The notes beneath the pieces are model-generated. The model ran no database searches. It saw nothing but the letters and a program-made list of their open reading frames with translations, and was not told the DNA's origin. The position numbers and the translations under genes are program-made. 17,022 bases of DNA from Trichomonas tenax (Eukaryota; Parabasalia; Trichomonadida; Trichomonadidae), in NCBI GenBank assembly GCA_023091735.1, contig JALKBU010001084.1, positions 1 to 17,022 on the forward strand, given 5' to 3'. Within the stretch, counting starts at the first letter, position 1; every line of letters begins with the position of its first letter. This document shows positions 16,727 to 17,022 of this stretch, one piece after another.

Positions 16727-16877
16727 CCTTTAAATATATTTACGACAGAATTAATTTTACAAGTTAGGTTCCCCCCTATATAGAAAATAAATTTTTGAAT
16801 TACTTACAAAATTAACGTTAATTTTATTTTGGAATTCCTGACTTTATAAAATGTATTCAGTTTTTAAAATAATTTAT
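16727..16877. repeat. Conserved AT-rich spacer, copy D (right border of array)
   Basis: Matches copy C base for base over most of the core, including CCCCCCTATATAGAAAATAA, up to TAAAATAATTTAT at 16877. The sequence then departs into a T-rich tract. No microsatellite or twin palindrome follows, so this is the right end of the repeated structure and the spacer now faces a divergent plus-strand ORF. Confidence 0.88.
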
Positions 16878-16899
16878 TTTTTTATTTCCTAAGTGAAGA

Positions 16900-17022
16900 A
16901 TGAGTCAGTACATTTTTTATAAAACATTTCCCGAACGTTTACAAAAGTTATTCATGAATGATGTAAAACTGAGAAATACAAATTATGGAAAAAGAGACGA
17001 TGAACCAGAATATATAACATTA
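16900..17022 (+). CDS. Start of an unrecognised protein (partial, runs off window)
   Basis: ATG at 16900 opens a frame of 41 codons that reaches the window edge without a stop. It begins MSQYIFYKTFPERLQKLFMN, is mixed in composition and ends near DDEPEYITL, so it reads like real protein. It points away from the cassette array and begins 22 nt after the last repeated base. The conserved spacer could therefore supply its promoter, though no initiator motif is seen in AAGTGAAGA before the ATG. It may belong to the same mobile or viral unit as the fibre fragments. No family recognised. Confidence 0.5.
   Translation, partial: MSQYIFYKTFPERLQKLFMNDVKLRNTNYGKRDDEPEYITL

Overview
The window looks like nuclear DNA of a trichomonad-type protist (Parabasalia, such as Tritrichomonas or Trichomonas). 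It is AT-rich, with very long intronless ORFs (7.9 kb and 3.3 kb), large multidomain regulatory proteins of eukaryotic type (a HECT ubiquitin ligase and a Rap/Ral-GAP-like protein), and short 5' leaders. A perfect match to the trichomonad initiator (TCA-pyrimidine-T/A) lies 6 nt before the HECT ATG. The assignment is an inference; other AT-rich, intron-poor protists are not excluded.

Positions 1-1472 (+) hold the 3' part of a membrane-anchored repeat protein: 60 uninterrupted 18-bp units encoding a charged hexapeptide, an acidic linker and a C-terminal transmembrane anchor. An in-frame TAG at 42-44 breaks it, and no in-frame ATG follows the stop. It converges, with a 59-bp gap, on a 2626-residue HECT E3 ligase (1532-9412, -) with an N-terminal beta-propeller-like part, a central SPRY-like module and a catalytic Cys at residue 2594. 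After a 775-bp AT-rich gap comes a 1085-residue alpha-solenoid protein ending in a degenerate tuberin/RalGAP-type GAP domain (10188-13445, -). A 133-residue acidic, Q/Y-rich small protein follows (13968-14369, -). The HECT ligase and GAP-like protein suggest ordinary signalling genes (ubiquitin, small GTPases), with no operon-like coupling.

From about 14470 to the right edge the DNA changes character. It becomes a direct-repeat array in which a 45-nt two-tier hairpin plus a conserved AT-rich spacer occurs four times, with one further half copy. The ten bases AGTTAGTAAT sit 2 nt outside each full hairpin and abut a minus-strand ORF that lacks its 5' end: two phage-like fibre fragments, a truncated duplicate of one fibre tip, and a basic coiled fragment. 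Small GC-rich palindromes are scattered through it, and one hairpin copy is inverted relative to its flanks. A divergent ORF starts at 16900 and leaves the window. I read this as a mobile or virus-derived gene-fragment cassette array next to host genes. It is the part most likely to hold something undescribed; its mechanism (site-specific recombination, hairpin-ended transposition, or a decaying viral insertion) cannot be settled from one window.
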